64,000 bases of DNA from Planococcus citri (taxonomy: Eukaryota > Arthropoda > Insecta > Hemiptera > Pseudococcidae). The stretch covers positions 68,696,001 to 68,760,000 of the forward strand of contig NC_088679.1 in NCBI RefSeq assembly GCF_950023065.1, written 5' to 3'. A model generated the notes under the pieces. That model did not search any database. It had not been told where the DNA came from and was given only the letters and a program-made list of their open reading frames with translations. Of the stretch, positions 21,650 through 34,323 are shown in pieces (within the stretch, counting starts at the first letter, position 1; every line of letters begins with the position of its first letter). The translations under genes and the position numbers were made by a program.

Positions 21650-23230
21650 CCTGTAGTCGGGGAGCCCACTTAAGGATCTATTGCACTCCCCCCCGTTCGA
21701 TCCTCCGGGACAACTTTTTTCTTGAAGTGGTAGTCATAAGGAACATTTCTAGCCCTTGTACTCAACAAAAAAGTGGTCCTACTTACAAATTTTTGGTGAA
21801 TTTTTTAAAATCAAAAGGTCAAAAAGGAGAAAAAAAATCAAAATTTTACCAAATTGACCAAGAAAGCTGAAATTTGGGGTACACCCTATTTTCGACATGC
21901 CAAATCGATTGGAAACTGTTTCAAACCGTTTTGAGCAATTCTGGAGCCTCCAGCAGATGTTTGAAACTCGGAATTCCCACAAAATTTCATTAAATGGAGT
22001 TGGAAAGCCGAAATTCATTCTGCAAAATAATTTCAATACGCTACGAAGTCAACTGCAGGGAGATTTCGAGTCGTTTTGGAGTATCCAGCGATTTTTTGAA
22101 AATTACTGGAGCCTCTAGTAGATTTTTGAAACTTTAAATTTAACAAAAATTTCATCAAACGGAGATGGAAAGTCAAAATTCATTCTGAAAACTAATTTCA
22201 ATACGCTACGAAGTCGTCTGCTGGTGGATTTCAAGTCGTTTTGGAGCCTCCAGCGACTTTTTGAGAGGTCGTATGGTGTTTTTTGGAAAATTAAAATTTC
22301 CAAAAAGTAGCTGGAAGCTTCAAAATTATTTGAAACCTCCATGTGGTCGACTTCATATCGTATTGAAATTAGTTTGCGAAGTTAACTTCAGCTTGCTAAC
22401 TCCATCTGGTAAAATGTTGCTGGAATTTCAAGTTTCAAAAATCTACTGGAGGCTCCAGTAATTTTCAAAAAGTCGCTGGAGGCTCCAGTAATTTTCAAAA
22501 AATCGCTGGAGGCTCCAAAATGATTTGAACCCAACTGAAGTCGTCTTCAGAGGGTGTTAAAATTCGAGTGTAGAGTAAATTTCAGTTTTCCATCTCCATT
22601 TGATGAAATTTTGTGAAAATATAAAGTTTCAAAAATCTATACTGGAGGCTCCAGTAATTTTCAAAAAGTCGCCGGAGGCTCCAAAACGACTTGGAATTCA
22701 CCTGCAGTACTTCGTAGCGCATTGAAATTATAGTTTGCACAATAAATTTCAGCTTTCCAACTTTATTTGATGAAATTTTGTGGGAATTCCGAGTTTCAAA
22801 AATCTGCTGGAGGTTTCAAAACGACTTGAAATTCACCTGCAGTACTTCGTAGCGCATTGAGATTAGTTTGCACAATAAATTTCAGCTTTCCAACTCCATT
22901 CTGATGAAATTTTGTGGGAATTTCGAGTTTCAAAAATCTGCTGGAGGCTCCAGAACTGCTCAAAACGGTTTGAAATAGTTTCCAATCGATTTGGCATGTC
23001 GAAAATAGGCAGTATCCCAAATTTCAGCATTCTTGGTCTATTTGGTAAAATTTTGATTTTTTCCCTCATTTTCGGACAAGTAAATTTGATGTTCAAAAAT
23101 TCACCAAAAATCGAAAAAAGCACTTTAACATTTGAAATTTTGATGAATTTGGCAAAAAGTAAATTTTTCCATCGCCTAAACTTGGGAGCTGTGGGTCATT
23201 TTCAAAATTTTAATAGGTATCGATTTTAGA
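21650..23230. mobile_element. Inverted-repeat (fold-back) element, family X copy 1
   Basis: Sequence from about 21790 inward is repeated in inverse from about 23113 outward-in (for example the 'ccaaatcgattggaaactg' block near 21900 and its inverse near 22985). The interior is built from many repeats of a near-palindrome CTGGAG-G-CTCCAG separated by 'taattttcaaaaagtcg'. Open frames here follow the repeats and are not genes. The left flank (21655-21780) is shared with 27125-27250, showing a dispersed family. Confidence 0.6.
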
Positions 23231-23505
23231 GATCAAAAAGCTTTTCAAAATTAAAACGTGGAAAATTTTGGAATATTTGTGCTGTGAACCTCTATTTACA
23301 TTCCACATTCAAATTTCATGTTCGTCTGATTTGACGAAAAAATTTTCAGATGGAACTAATAGAGCTAAGAAAAAAGTATTTACATTTTAGATGTCACTTT
23401 CCTCTTCAACCCCCCTCCCCTTTTTCTGGAGGATGGTAGGATTGTCGCGATGGGCTGCAACATTATTTTTTTACCTCTTTATAGCAAAGTCAATATGCAA
23501 TTTGA

Positions 23506-24702
23506 CCCAAACATAATTACAATCAAAGGTTTTTTTGGTGAATATTGTCTAGGGTGGTGTGCTGAATAACATACTAAAAGTCCCCGCCCCCTACCCCACG
23601 AGCTAACCCCCCCCCCACAGAGGATCAAAGCCCCCCCAAAATAAGTTTTTCATCAAAAACTCCTGAAATATTGAATTTTGAGTAAAATGAGGCCAGTGAT
23701 CATTTCATCTTCTCCCCAATACCTATCAAATGAGCTATCGACCAACTCCCTAGCCTCAAGGGGGGTGGCGCTACGAATGCTACGATCCCTCAAAGTGACG
23801 TGATTTCAATAATTTTACACTTTATGATTTGGGACTTGTAACCTGTTCTAATTCATAAAATGAGGTCAAACTTGGGAAATGGGATTCTTTTAGAGCTAGA
23901 GTTGACCTGTGGAGTGGGGAGGGTCAAAGTTGAAAATTACAGAAAGGTCATTTTTTTGGAGGGGCATAATATGACCCCAAATGGATGAAAAAGGTCCAAA
24001 ATCATACCATAAGACAGTATTCCCATTGTGATCAACATATCCAAATTTCAGCTTCCTAGGTCATCCCCACTCCTTTTAAGATGGAAAAAACTGAAAATAG
24101 GGGGAAAATAAGGGGATTTTTAGCTTAATTCCGTTTTAAATGGGGCGGGGATGACCTAGGAAGCTGAAATTTGGATATGTTGATCACAGATAGGGTACTG
24201 TCCGATGGTATGATTTTGGACCCTTTTCATCCATTTGGGGTCATGTTATGCCTCTCCAAAAAAATTACCTTTCTGTAATTTTCAACTTTGACCCTCCCCA
24301 CTCCAGAGGTCAACTCTAGCTCTCAAAATAATCCCATTCCCCAAGTTTGACTTCATTTTATCAATTAGAACAGGTTACAAGTCCCAAATCATAAAATGTA
24401 AAATTATTGAAATCACGTCACTTTGAGGGGTCGTAGCGCCACCCCCTTGAGGCTAGGGGGTTGGTCGATAGCTCATTTGATAGGTATTGGGGAGGAGATG
24501 AAATGATCACTGGGCTCATTTTACTAAAAATTCAATATTTCAGGAGTTTTTGATGAAAAACTGATTTTGGGGGGCTTTGATCCTCCGTGGGTGGGGGGGG
24601 GGTTAGCTCGTGGGGTAGGGGCGGGGACTTTTAGTATGTTGTTCAGCACACCATCCTAGACAATATTCACCAAAAAAACCTTTGTTTGCAATTATGTTTG
24701 GG
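23506..24702. mobile_element. 1.2-kb near-perfect inverted repeat (hairpin) element
   Basis: The left arm 23506-about 24080 and right arm about 24131-24702 are inverse copies with few differences, separated by about 50 bp. The ends read CCCAAACATAATTAC and the inverse GCAATTATGTTTGGG. Conserved landmarks are the C-rich tract near 23605 versus the G-rich tract near 24590, and 'gtagcgccaccccc' near 24435 versus its inverse. No open frame and no clear target duplication were seen. A transcript through it would fold into a long double-stranded RNA. Confidence 0.75.
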
Positions 24703-24709
24703 TTCGCCC

Positions 24710-27100
24710 ATTTTTTTCTGCTATTTGACTGGGCTATTTAAGAAGCTGCAGAAAAATGTGAAAAATTATCTTAATTCAATTTACCTATTATCTTCTTCTT
24801 CTTCTTTTTTTTTTTGAAAAATTTTGTGAATTTTAAGAAGAAAACACATTTTGAGAGCGAATTCCTCCTAGTCAAGTTGACAAATTACCTAAGTCCTACC
24901 TTTTGACGATTAGGTGTTATTGACTATCTCGTAAATGTTTTTTATTCAGATGGGCTCTTCCAAATTGACTCGTATTAGTCGTATTAATATTAAAACTTGA
25001 AAATTTATAGAAAAATGTGTTTCTAACGCGAATATTGTTTACGATTGCAGGATGTGCCTTACTTGCGGATCACCTTGTACACGCTACGATACCTTTATCC
25101 GAATACGTATAGGTATACCTACACACGTTGGAGAAACAGATAAAACCACAAATTAACGTAAAATTCCTTCGTCGACGGATATGATCCGCAAGAATGTACG
25201 TATTTACTATAGACTCGACCGGATAGATACAGGTATAAATAATCATAAACTCACGGAGACGAGGTTTCAAAAGCTAAAACGCCATATGAATATTAAACTC
25301 ATCTCCGGTCTCCGGTTTCGAAAGAATACCAGTACAGAAAGCTTTTGGAATTTTTAAATTTTTAATTAGCGTACGAAAAAAAAGCTCGCTTTGGGCGATT
25401 CGTGGTTGCTGTGAAAAAAAAAAAGTTGAATAGTTAGACGACCTAGAGTGAGATTCGCGTCGTCGTCGACGTTGACGACACGAATGAAATTTCACTCGAG
25501 TTGCTTCGTAACAAACGACGATAGTGAACCGGTAGATGTAATAATATCTGTGAAGTAATTAATACTTAGAGGTACAAAAAGCTATAGGGTAGGTAATTTT
25601 AGCAGCTTTTTGTCGGACTCGTCGGAATCGACGAAAAGGCTAATTTAAGGTGATTTTCGCCACTGTATAGTGTATGTTGAATGCTGGAAACTGGAAATTC
25701 TCAAGTGATGAAGTGGGCCTGGCCTGGCTTAGCCTGGCTTGTGCTTTCGCCGCTCGCTCCGCGCATCCTATCCGGCCACGTAAAAAGCAACGTGTATAAC
25801 GTGCAAATATACCTGGATAAAAGAGTTGTTAGTAAACTTTTCTGATTGGTTACGACTATTAATCATTCGTTTAGAAGCGAGCAGGGTGCACAGAGGTAAT
25901 TCTTGGTGTTCATCGTTACGTTTTCGCGCAGACCCGGAATATTTCACCTAGTCCCGGGACCCGGGAATTCGGGCTACGTTTTGTCATGCGACGATACGAT
26001 ATTCCGTTTTTAAATCCAAATAATAGCCCCTTATATATAGTATACTGTCAAACCCCGAACCCGTTTCCAAAATCGATTTTTAATTATTTCCACTGATAAG
26101 TACACACGTACGCCGACGTCTCGTGTACCTACTTGCGAATATTACCGCCGTCGTCGATGTGCTGAGATAAGAAAATTCGCCGATTTGTACGTAGATATTA
26201 TTTAGATTCGTCTACGTGCGAGTTTGAATATTATGACTGCCTACCTGTGTGAATTATACCAACGTCTATTTTTCTTGAATCTATAAATGATTCTTTATCG
26301 ATACTATGAATCTCCTGTATCCTATCAAGATTTCATTTAATTGGTTCGTTAGTTCCTTTAAAAAAATATATACATATCGAAGTTTTGGAAAATTTTCCAG
26401 TTTGCTGGTGCAAGCTGAGAAATGTCCCAGTACCAGGGTTGTTTTTGCGCATGCGTCAAATCAGATCAATCTTTTGATAGATAGGTTACTTTTGTTGGTA
26501 ATTTTACAATATTTTCGTAATGGGAAATGTGTGAAATATACATTTGATAAGAATATGAACTACATATATTGGTTAATTTTATAGTTCCTAATAGCCTCAA
26601 AAATTTAGTTGGACTGTCTCGTGCTCAAGTTGGGCTACCTAATAATAGATATGTATCTCATCTATGTTCTATGTATAGGTTCTTCATCAGTTCATCATCC
26701 AGAGAGAGATAATTTCCCATTTTGTAATTATGTTCACAATAAATTTGTCAAATATTTGCTTGGCTGGGGCTTGGTTTCAAGTAGAATGCAGTAAACTGTC
26801 GACGAGCAAACAGCAAAAGGCTCTGGCCCTGGTCCATTAATGAAGAACAGCTGTAGGTAGGTAATAATAGTTTCTGATGAGTGATGTAAGTTCCTCTGTA
26901 TTTTTCTCTGAAATTTTTTTTTAGTTTTTTTTTTCTTAAATTATTGATTGATTTGAGCCCAGTGGCGGACTGGCCTATGATGTTACCTGGCGATCGCCAG
27001 GGGCCCCTAGACACCAAGGGGCCCCAGGGCCACGTTTTAACCAAAAAAAGATAATGTTTTCACTTTCACTAACAACAATTTTTGCTGGCTTTTGCCCTCA
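24710..27100. other. Unique-looking intergenic DNA, partly GC-richer
   Basis: Between about 25030 and 26300 the sequence is GC-richer with CpG-containing motifs (gtcgtcgtcgacgttgac at about 25457), which may be regulatory or a 5' exon. An acceptor-like 'cgattgcag' at about 25050 precedes a 34-codon open frame (MCLTCGSPC...), and a donor-like 'gcacagag|gtaatt' lies near 25893. I cannot assemble a gene. A phrase at 26957 (cagtggcggactggcc) looks like one end of a hAT-like element with no identified partner. Confidence 0.25.
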
Positions 27101-27109
27101 CTTCGCTCG

Positions 27110-28420
27110 GGCCAGTTTTCTTTTAGTCGGAGGGCCAACATAAGGATCAATTGCACCCCACTGCCGATCCCGGGACAACTTTTTCCTTGAAGGGAAAGTC
27201 CTAAGGAATATTTCTAGCCCTTGACCTCAAAAAAAAGTGGCCCTACTTACAAAATGGCGGCCATTTTGATTGACAAGTCAGCCGAAATCGCAGATTTTGC
27301 GTTCAAACATGGGACTAGCATACAATTCATTAAACCGTACAGAGGTATAGATCAAAAGAGCAGGCAAAAATTCATCACCTGTCAAAATTTCAAGAGCTAA
27401 AGTGCCTTTTTCGATTTTTGGTGAATTTTCAAAAATCAAATTTTGGCCAAAATGTGAGAAAAAAATCAAAATTTTTCCAAATTGACCTGGAAAGCTGAAA
27501 TTTGGGACATACCCTATTTTCAGACTGCCAAATCGATTGGAAACTGTTTCAAACCGTTTTGAGCAGTTCTGGAGCCTCCAGCAGATTATTGAAACTCGAA
27601 ATTCCCACAAAATTTCATCAAATGGAAGTGGAAAGCCGAAATTAATTCTGAAAACTAATTTCAATACCCTATGAAGTCGACTGCAGGTAAATTTCAAGTC
27701 GTTTTGGAGCCTCCAGCAATTTTTTGAAAATTACTGGAGCCTTCAGTAAATTTTGAAACTTGAAATTTCTCAAAAATTTTATCAAATGGAGATGGAAAGC
27801 TGAAATTAACTATGCACTCCAATTTAAACATCCTCTGAAGACGACTTCAGATGGGTTCAAGTCATTTTGGAGCCTTTAGCGACTTTTTGAAAATTACTGG
27901 AGCTTCCAGTAGATTTTTGAAACTTGAAATTTTGGAAAATTTCATCAAATTAGGTTAGAAAGCCGAAATTTACTCTGAAAACTAATTTCAATACAATATG
28001 AAGTCGACTGCATGTTGGTTTCAAGTGGTTTTGAAGCTTCTGGCTACTTTTTAGAAATTTCAGTTCTCCTAAAAACGCCATGAAACCTTAATGTTTGGGA
28101 AATTTCAATTTTCAAAAATTTACTGGAGGCTACAGTGATTTTCAAAAAGTCGCTGGAGGCTTCAAAACGACTTGAAATTTACCTGCAGTCGACTTATATA
28201 GCGTATTGAAATTAGTTTTCAGAATTAATTTCGGCTTTCCACCTCCATTTTATGAAATGTTGTGGGAATTTTGAGTTTCAAAAATCTGCTGGAGGCTCCA
28301 GAACTGCTCAAAACGATTTGAAACAGTTTCCAATCGATTTGGCAGGTCTAAAATGGGGTATATCCCAAATTTCAGCTTTCTAGGTCAATTTAGTAAAAAA
28401 AAAAGGGAAAATAAGAATTT
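27110..28420. mobile_element. Inverted-repeat (fold-back) element, family X copy 2
   Basis: A second copy of the family at 21650-23230: the same left flank, the same 'ccaaatcgattggaaactg' block (about 27529) with its inverse near 28320, and the same CTGGAGGCTCCAG-type internal repeats. It is shorter because fewer internal repeats are present. Confidence 0.6.
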
Positions 28421-28429
28421 TTCATAAGC

Positions 28430-31360
28430 TCAAATGCGAATTTTATCAATTGACAAAATTGTCATTTCATCTTTTGTTTCACTTTAAAAACTTGGTATCT
28501 ATTTTTTTCTTATGGCAAATTTTTCGTCCACCTCCCCCCCCCCCACTCCCCAAAAAATCTCCTTTTTGCTATACTGAATACAAAGACAAAAGCAAAAATC
28601 AATCGCACAACTTCCTGGGAAAAAACAGGACGAGAAGGATTCTTAAGGGGGGAGGGGAAAAGTTTTGGGGGCCTCATTCGGTGCATCCGCCAGGGGCCCC
28701 GAATCGGAAATTGTGAAAACTCTCGGTTGGTAAATCAGCTACGATTCAAGGTACAGTATCGGTTCTTTGAAGATGAATTTCGTGAGAAATGAGAGTGAAA
28801 TGGTTAGAGCATAATATGTCAACGAGAAAAAGTGGGTGGGGGAGTCTGAAAAGTAGTCCTATGGAGATTTTGAAAAAGTCATAAAGAACACCTGCATCTT
28901 TCAGTGTAAACTAGAATCAAGGTTTTTTCTATGGAAGAAGAGGATCAGGCATGACTGGAAAGGGTGCAGCAGTCTCTTGGAAAATTCTAAAAATAAATTC
29001 AAAAAATGAGAAAAAAGGTTTCAACTTTTAAAAGAGGTAGGTAGCTAGGTACCTACTTAATGTTTGATTTTATTAAATATTAATTTGAAAAATATTAATG
29101 GAAGTCTCATTGGTGGTCAAAAGGGCTTAAATGAATTTGCTTAAATTTTTAGCCTTCAACTCTTCTAAATGGTAGGATCCTTAGCTAAGGCACTCCACTC
29201 CATATCATCTCAAACCAAAAATGAAACCAAGTCGTGAAATTTATTTGCAGGATTTTTTCGATGGTTTAGAAAATTAAACATAATTTTCGTCCTAATCCTA
29301 GAAAGAAATAAGGCACAAGCCACATAATTTTTACGTATCAGTGATTTTTGCAAAACTGCCAAATTTTGACGGCTCATATCCCAAGATCGGTTTGACTTGG
29401 AGCTGATCTGTTTACATGGTTCTGAAAATCAATAGAAAATTGAAGATTAAAAATCAATGATCAAGATTAGAAAAGCTCTAGGTACTTTTACCGTGAAAGC
29501 TCAAGTTTTCGTAATAATAATTGCAAAAGCCAAAAAACAGTGCAGGCACTTTTTTATTTATTTTTTGACAAATTATTTTTTAAATTGCCTGATAGTTTTT
29601 AACATCCTTTTGGGGTTCAAGGGTCCGCAATTTTGATTGAAATTCAAAAAAACTTTAAAAAGTGAAGGGGCATATCGATTGTTTCTGATTCGAAGGGGCT
29701 GAGTTTGAATATTTACAATTTTAGGCATCGATCTATTTTTCAAATTGAACCCCCCGCCCTGAATCCCCCCTCCACCGCATCAGTGTCTCAAATGTGATCG
29801 AAAAATTTAAAATCACGTGGGATGTTTCTTTGGCGAGGGGTTCAGGAATGATAAGTTTGTATATTCGCCTATTTTTAGAGCATACATCTTTGTTTCTCCT
29901 CAATTTTGAAAAAAAAAGTACAAAAAAACACAAAATTGTAAAAATGTGGTGTGACCTATCGATTCTTACCAATTGAAGAACGCTGAATTCAAATATCTAT
30001 TTATTTTTCGAACTTTATCTCTTAATGTCCTTCAAAAATTTGGATTTTGGGACGTCAAATTCAAATCCCAGAATGAATTAAACTTTACGACATACTCGAT
30101 ACTCGTATTATCATGATTCTTAAAATTGGTCTTTCTTTTCTAAAAATCAGCTTTGTGAAGTGAGAAGTGTAATTTTTATGTATTTTTTGAAATTGGAATT
30201 TAAACTTCGCATAGAATAAGCCAGTTTTAAAATTTCAAAAAATAAATAATTTATGATACAAACAACAACAACAACATCTTTTGAAAAATATCAATGTCAT
30301 AATGTATTATGCTTGAGTTTAAAATGAACAAAATCCCTCTCCAAATTTCAAAAAAACAGAAAATGACTGAAGAATTTTGAAAAACTGCATTCATCAAAAT
30401 TTTTTCTGCATTTAAATAAATCATTCACAGATTTCTGGAACCATAGAATGCAGTTTTTTTTTTAATTTGCAGCCCTCTTAATTTTTTTGAACACTGTAGA
30501 ATAACTTTTATTTATTTTCAACTGAAATAATATGATTTTGAAAGTTCCTAAAAAAGCTTGAAATAATTACAAGAATGACTCATTCTTTAGAATAGGAAGC
30601 TAATACGAATCCTGATCCCCATTCCCCATAAGAAACGAAGGTTAGAAATTTTTAAAACATTAATTTTATGTAATCAATTTAATCCTCATTGAGACTCTTA
30701 CTTTTTCAAAATTTGGAAAAATGAAAAATTCTGAAATGATTCACCTCGCTTTATGATGTATAAATATTTTTTAAAATTTGAGTTCAATTTCGTTGAGTTT
30801 TTTTCATAATAAGTAAAGGAAGAGGCGGATGACTTACCTATTGGCTTTACTTACTCATGGGAGCATGTTTTTTCGAAGAAAAAAAATTAAGAAAGAATTG
30901 ATTAGACTACCCAACTTATTTATTCCACAATTAATTCTCAAAACAAAAATGTAGTCGTGGATCCTCTGATTTCGTTCAAATTCTCGTTCATGAGTTGACC
31001 TCAATAGTCAAATAAAACACTTTCCATTCGAACACTCCACAGAAGCTGAGCTTTGCCAAACTGTCAGTGCCACACTTTGATGTTTTATATCTCGAGTTGG
31101 AGCAAGTCTGTTCGCAGATTTTCAAAGAGAATAGGTAGATTTTTAAATTCAGAGTTTTAAATCGTTACCTATCTAATTAAATTTTGAAAACCTCCAAACC
31201 GAACTTTTAAGATGAAAGTAGAATTTTTCAACACGAATAAAAAAAAAATTAAAATCTATACCGTTTGAAACTTTGAAAATAGTACCTTTTTTAAGTACAT
31301 TTTGAAATTGAGATTTTAATATCCTTGTATAACTAAAGAGAACAAAAACCCTCAATTTTT

Positions 31361-31399
<39 letters not shown>

Positions 31400-34320
31400 A
31401 AAAATGACGTTGTCTGTGGATTTTTATTACTTAACTCAGGAGGACCTGACTTCGATTATTGCCATTTTCGATTTGACTCTTTCAACCTCTCTTCCTTCCT
31501 TCCTCCCTCCCTCCCACCCTACCCAATGATCTTTTAAAACTGTTAAAATGCCTAATACTCACAATTCTGGTCCTAAAATGTACAAATTGGATTTTAAAAA
31601 AAAAAAAAAAAAAAGAGTGATAAGTAACTGAACTTGAGTAGCAGACACATGAACAAATTTATTCCTAAAAAATTACTCTTTTGACGTACGTGATTCAATA
31701 ATCCGTGAAAAGTTTGTTCAAAATTCTGACTCAGATGTGAAAAGTTTTCCTGGAATTTTTTTTCTTTCAATAGCCTTCGGTAAAGTAACCTTTTTTTTTT
31801 TAGAATAATGTTTGAATTTCAAACATTAGCTTTGAAATAAAGCAAATTTTAATAATAACTTGGACGATATACGTATAAACATTTTGTTCGAAGTTTATCG
31901 TTTGATTTTGCAGGAATAAAAAAAAAAGGAGAGAAAGCTGCGTGCTTCGGGCGTATTTTCAATACAAACGAAAATGCTTTTCTCTCGGTGTAAAGTTCCT
32001 ATTGTAAGCATTTGTATCTCTATCGTTGAACGAGGAAATAATAATAAAATAAAAAAAGTTGATAAAAATAGACCGGGTACGATTTTGTTTTGTTAGAGTT
32101 TCAAGTATAGGTATACCTAATACCTACCTATATATAGGCCAGGTAATAATACTTTACTCGAACAGTACTCAAATTCATTGTACACGAGAGATGTTTTTGT
32201 TCTGTCAAATTAATTGCACTTGGTTGAAAATGAGTCAGCCGAGTGTGAAATTATAAAACCCGAGTAGGCAGGCGATATTAATTTCGGACGTAAATAGGTA
32301 TACGAATGCGTTTTTTCACACGCCCATCATATTTTTATATATAAATTTGATATCGAAATAGATTTCTGCTCAATACACACGACATCTTTGAACACAAAGC
32401 AGCTTCAACTTGAAGAAGAAGAGAGCGTCAATGAGAAGGAAAAAGCAACAGAGAGAAGGCGAGAGAAAACGTCGATTCGACGTGACGAGGCCATCAATAA
32501 ATTATTTTTCTGCACGAGTTTCAGTTATTCTTTCCAATATCTTTGGGAAAATTCACCGAAGCGTTAATATTTACCTTTTCGAATCTGTTGAATTTAAAAG
32601 CTTTATATTTTCACGAACGAATTCTCGCAGCTTGCTAAAAATTCATAGCCTTATTCCCGGAAATAATCTTTTGAAAGGTAAATGGCTACGCCGTTTTAAG
32701 TCTCTCTCTTTCGTTATTTTTTTTCTTTTTGTATTTCGACTGCGTTTCTAACAAACCTAGATACTTACTGTATATTCTACCTACGGTTATTTTAATTAAA
32801 ATTTATAAATATATACTTTTGATCTCTCAAATTGGTGCTTCAATGGTTCGTAGTCGTACTCGTATATGCTGAATGCTATTTACGTAGGTCCATTTGCAGG
32901 GTCGATTTGTTTTCACCCGGGCTTTGATCTCTCGTTTTTTCCTTCAGACTGTTACATTGTTGAATTGTACGTTTGAACGGGTCGATTTCCATAAGTCGAC
33001 TTTCAGTGCAGGGTTTCGCTTCGCTTTAGTCAAAAGGATGGTATAACTAACGTAAGATTCATGTGTATTCATTAGATTCGCATTTTGGTGACGAGAGAAT
33101 TTGGTTTTTGGATGCCTACCTAGATAGGTACGTTTTATTCGTCCTGTGTAGCTTGTGGAAAAGAGAAAACGTGAATTTTTGATGCTTCTGTTACTGTATA
33201 TTCATCTTTTATCTGCCTTTGATGAAGTTTGGGCTATATTTCTGGGCATGTTACGTTTACTTTGGATTTAAATGGGGATGATTATGCAAAGGTTCATTTT
33301 AATATGAACAAGAAATGATAACAAAGAACACAAAATTATGATTTAAAAGGTGTGAAAATAATTATATCGAGATCATTAGAATTATTACAAAAAAAATTAC
33401 TTGACGAAATAATTTTGAAAAAAATTTTTTCTTAAATTAAAAAAAAAATTAAAATAATAACAGTTTGCAACTTTCTTGAAATTTTTCAAAGAGAATATTA
33501 CAAAAGTTGTTTAAAAGCTGAAGAAAATACCTTTAAAACACAAGGTGGACCATTTTCATAGCACTACAAGGGGTGCATGTTTCTGTTTCATAAGTCATAG
33601 CCACGCTCTGTAGCTAAGCTTCTATGAAGCCTACAGAAACGAACAACCGCTCGTTGGAATGAGCAGGATTTCTGAGTTGGAATAAAAAATTTGGTGTCGC
33701 TAGGTACATTTTTATGTGTTTTACAATAACTTGAAATGGAAAGTCCTCTGACGTGAGGATTTCTCTGTGAGTAATGCATCAAATTCGATGAAATTTGAAT
33801 AAGTATAATATGCAGAAAAACATTCCTGACAGACTGAAATCATCCTTTTTTCGACTTCTTGAAAAAATAACACCCAAAACAGCTCAAAAATATCAAAAAA
33901 TTATTAAATAGGTAAAAATTATTCACATTTTTGTTTTGACATTTGCACCCTATAAAATTAATCAAAATTAATTTTTTTATACTAAAATGTAGCTTATTCT
34001 ATCTATTTTCAAATATAAATTTGCTGTCAGGCACAATCACCCCTGTGTTTGCAATAAATTTTTAATTACTACCAACTAGTTGTTCAGATTTCACATTTTT
34101 ACTGAAAAACACGTTTTTGCAGAAAAAATAATTCACTGTGTTGATATAACATGAACAAAAAATTGAGACTGATCTCAATCAAATCCTGACACTTTCCTCT
34201 AGTGCTGGGACCCCCATCTGTAGATCAACTTCTGCATGAGACTGCAGATCGTTTCAAAAATGTTTACAGTGGATTAAACAGGCTTGGGGGTGGCAGGAGG
34301 GTATATAGTTTCTCGTTTTT
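28430..34320. other. Long intergenic region, no gene supported
   Basis: AT-rich DNA with a 34-nt A tract near 31364-31397, a CT-rich tract near 31485-31515, another A tract near 31595 and a poly-C run near 28540. From 31900 to 33200 the sequence looks more unique and less A/T-homopolymeric. No exon could be defended. Confidence 0.35.
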
Positions 34321-34323
34321 AGG

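Noticed and set aside
26956..28720. A single large hAT-like element ending in GGGGCCCC phrases
   Set aside because: The left end looks right but no matching inverted right end or target duplication was found; the interior is better explained by the fold-back family.
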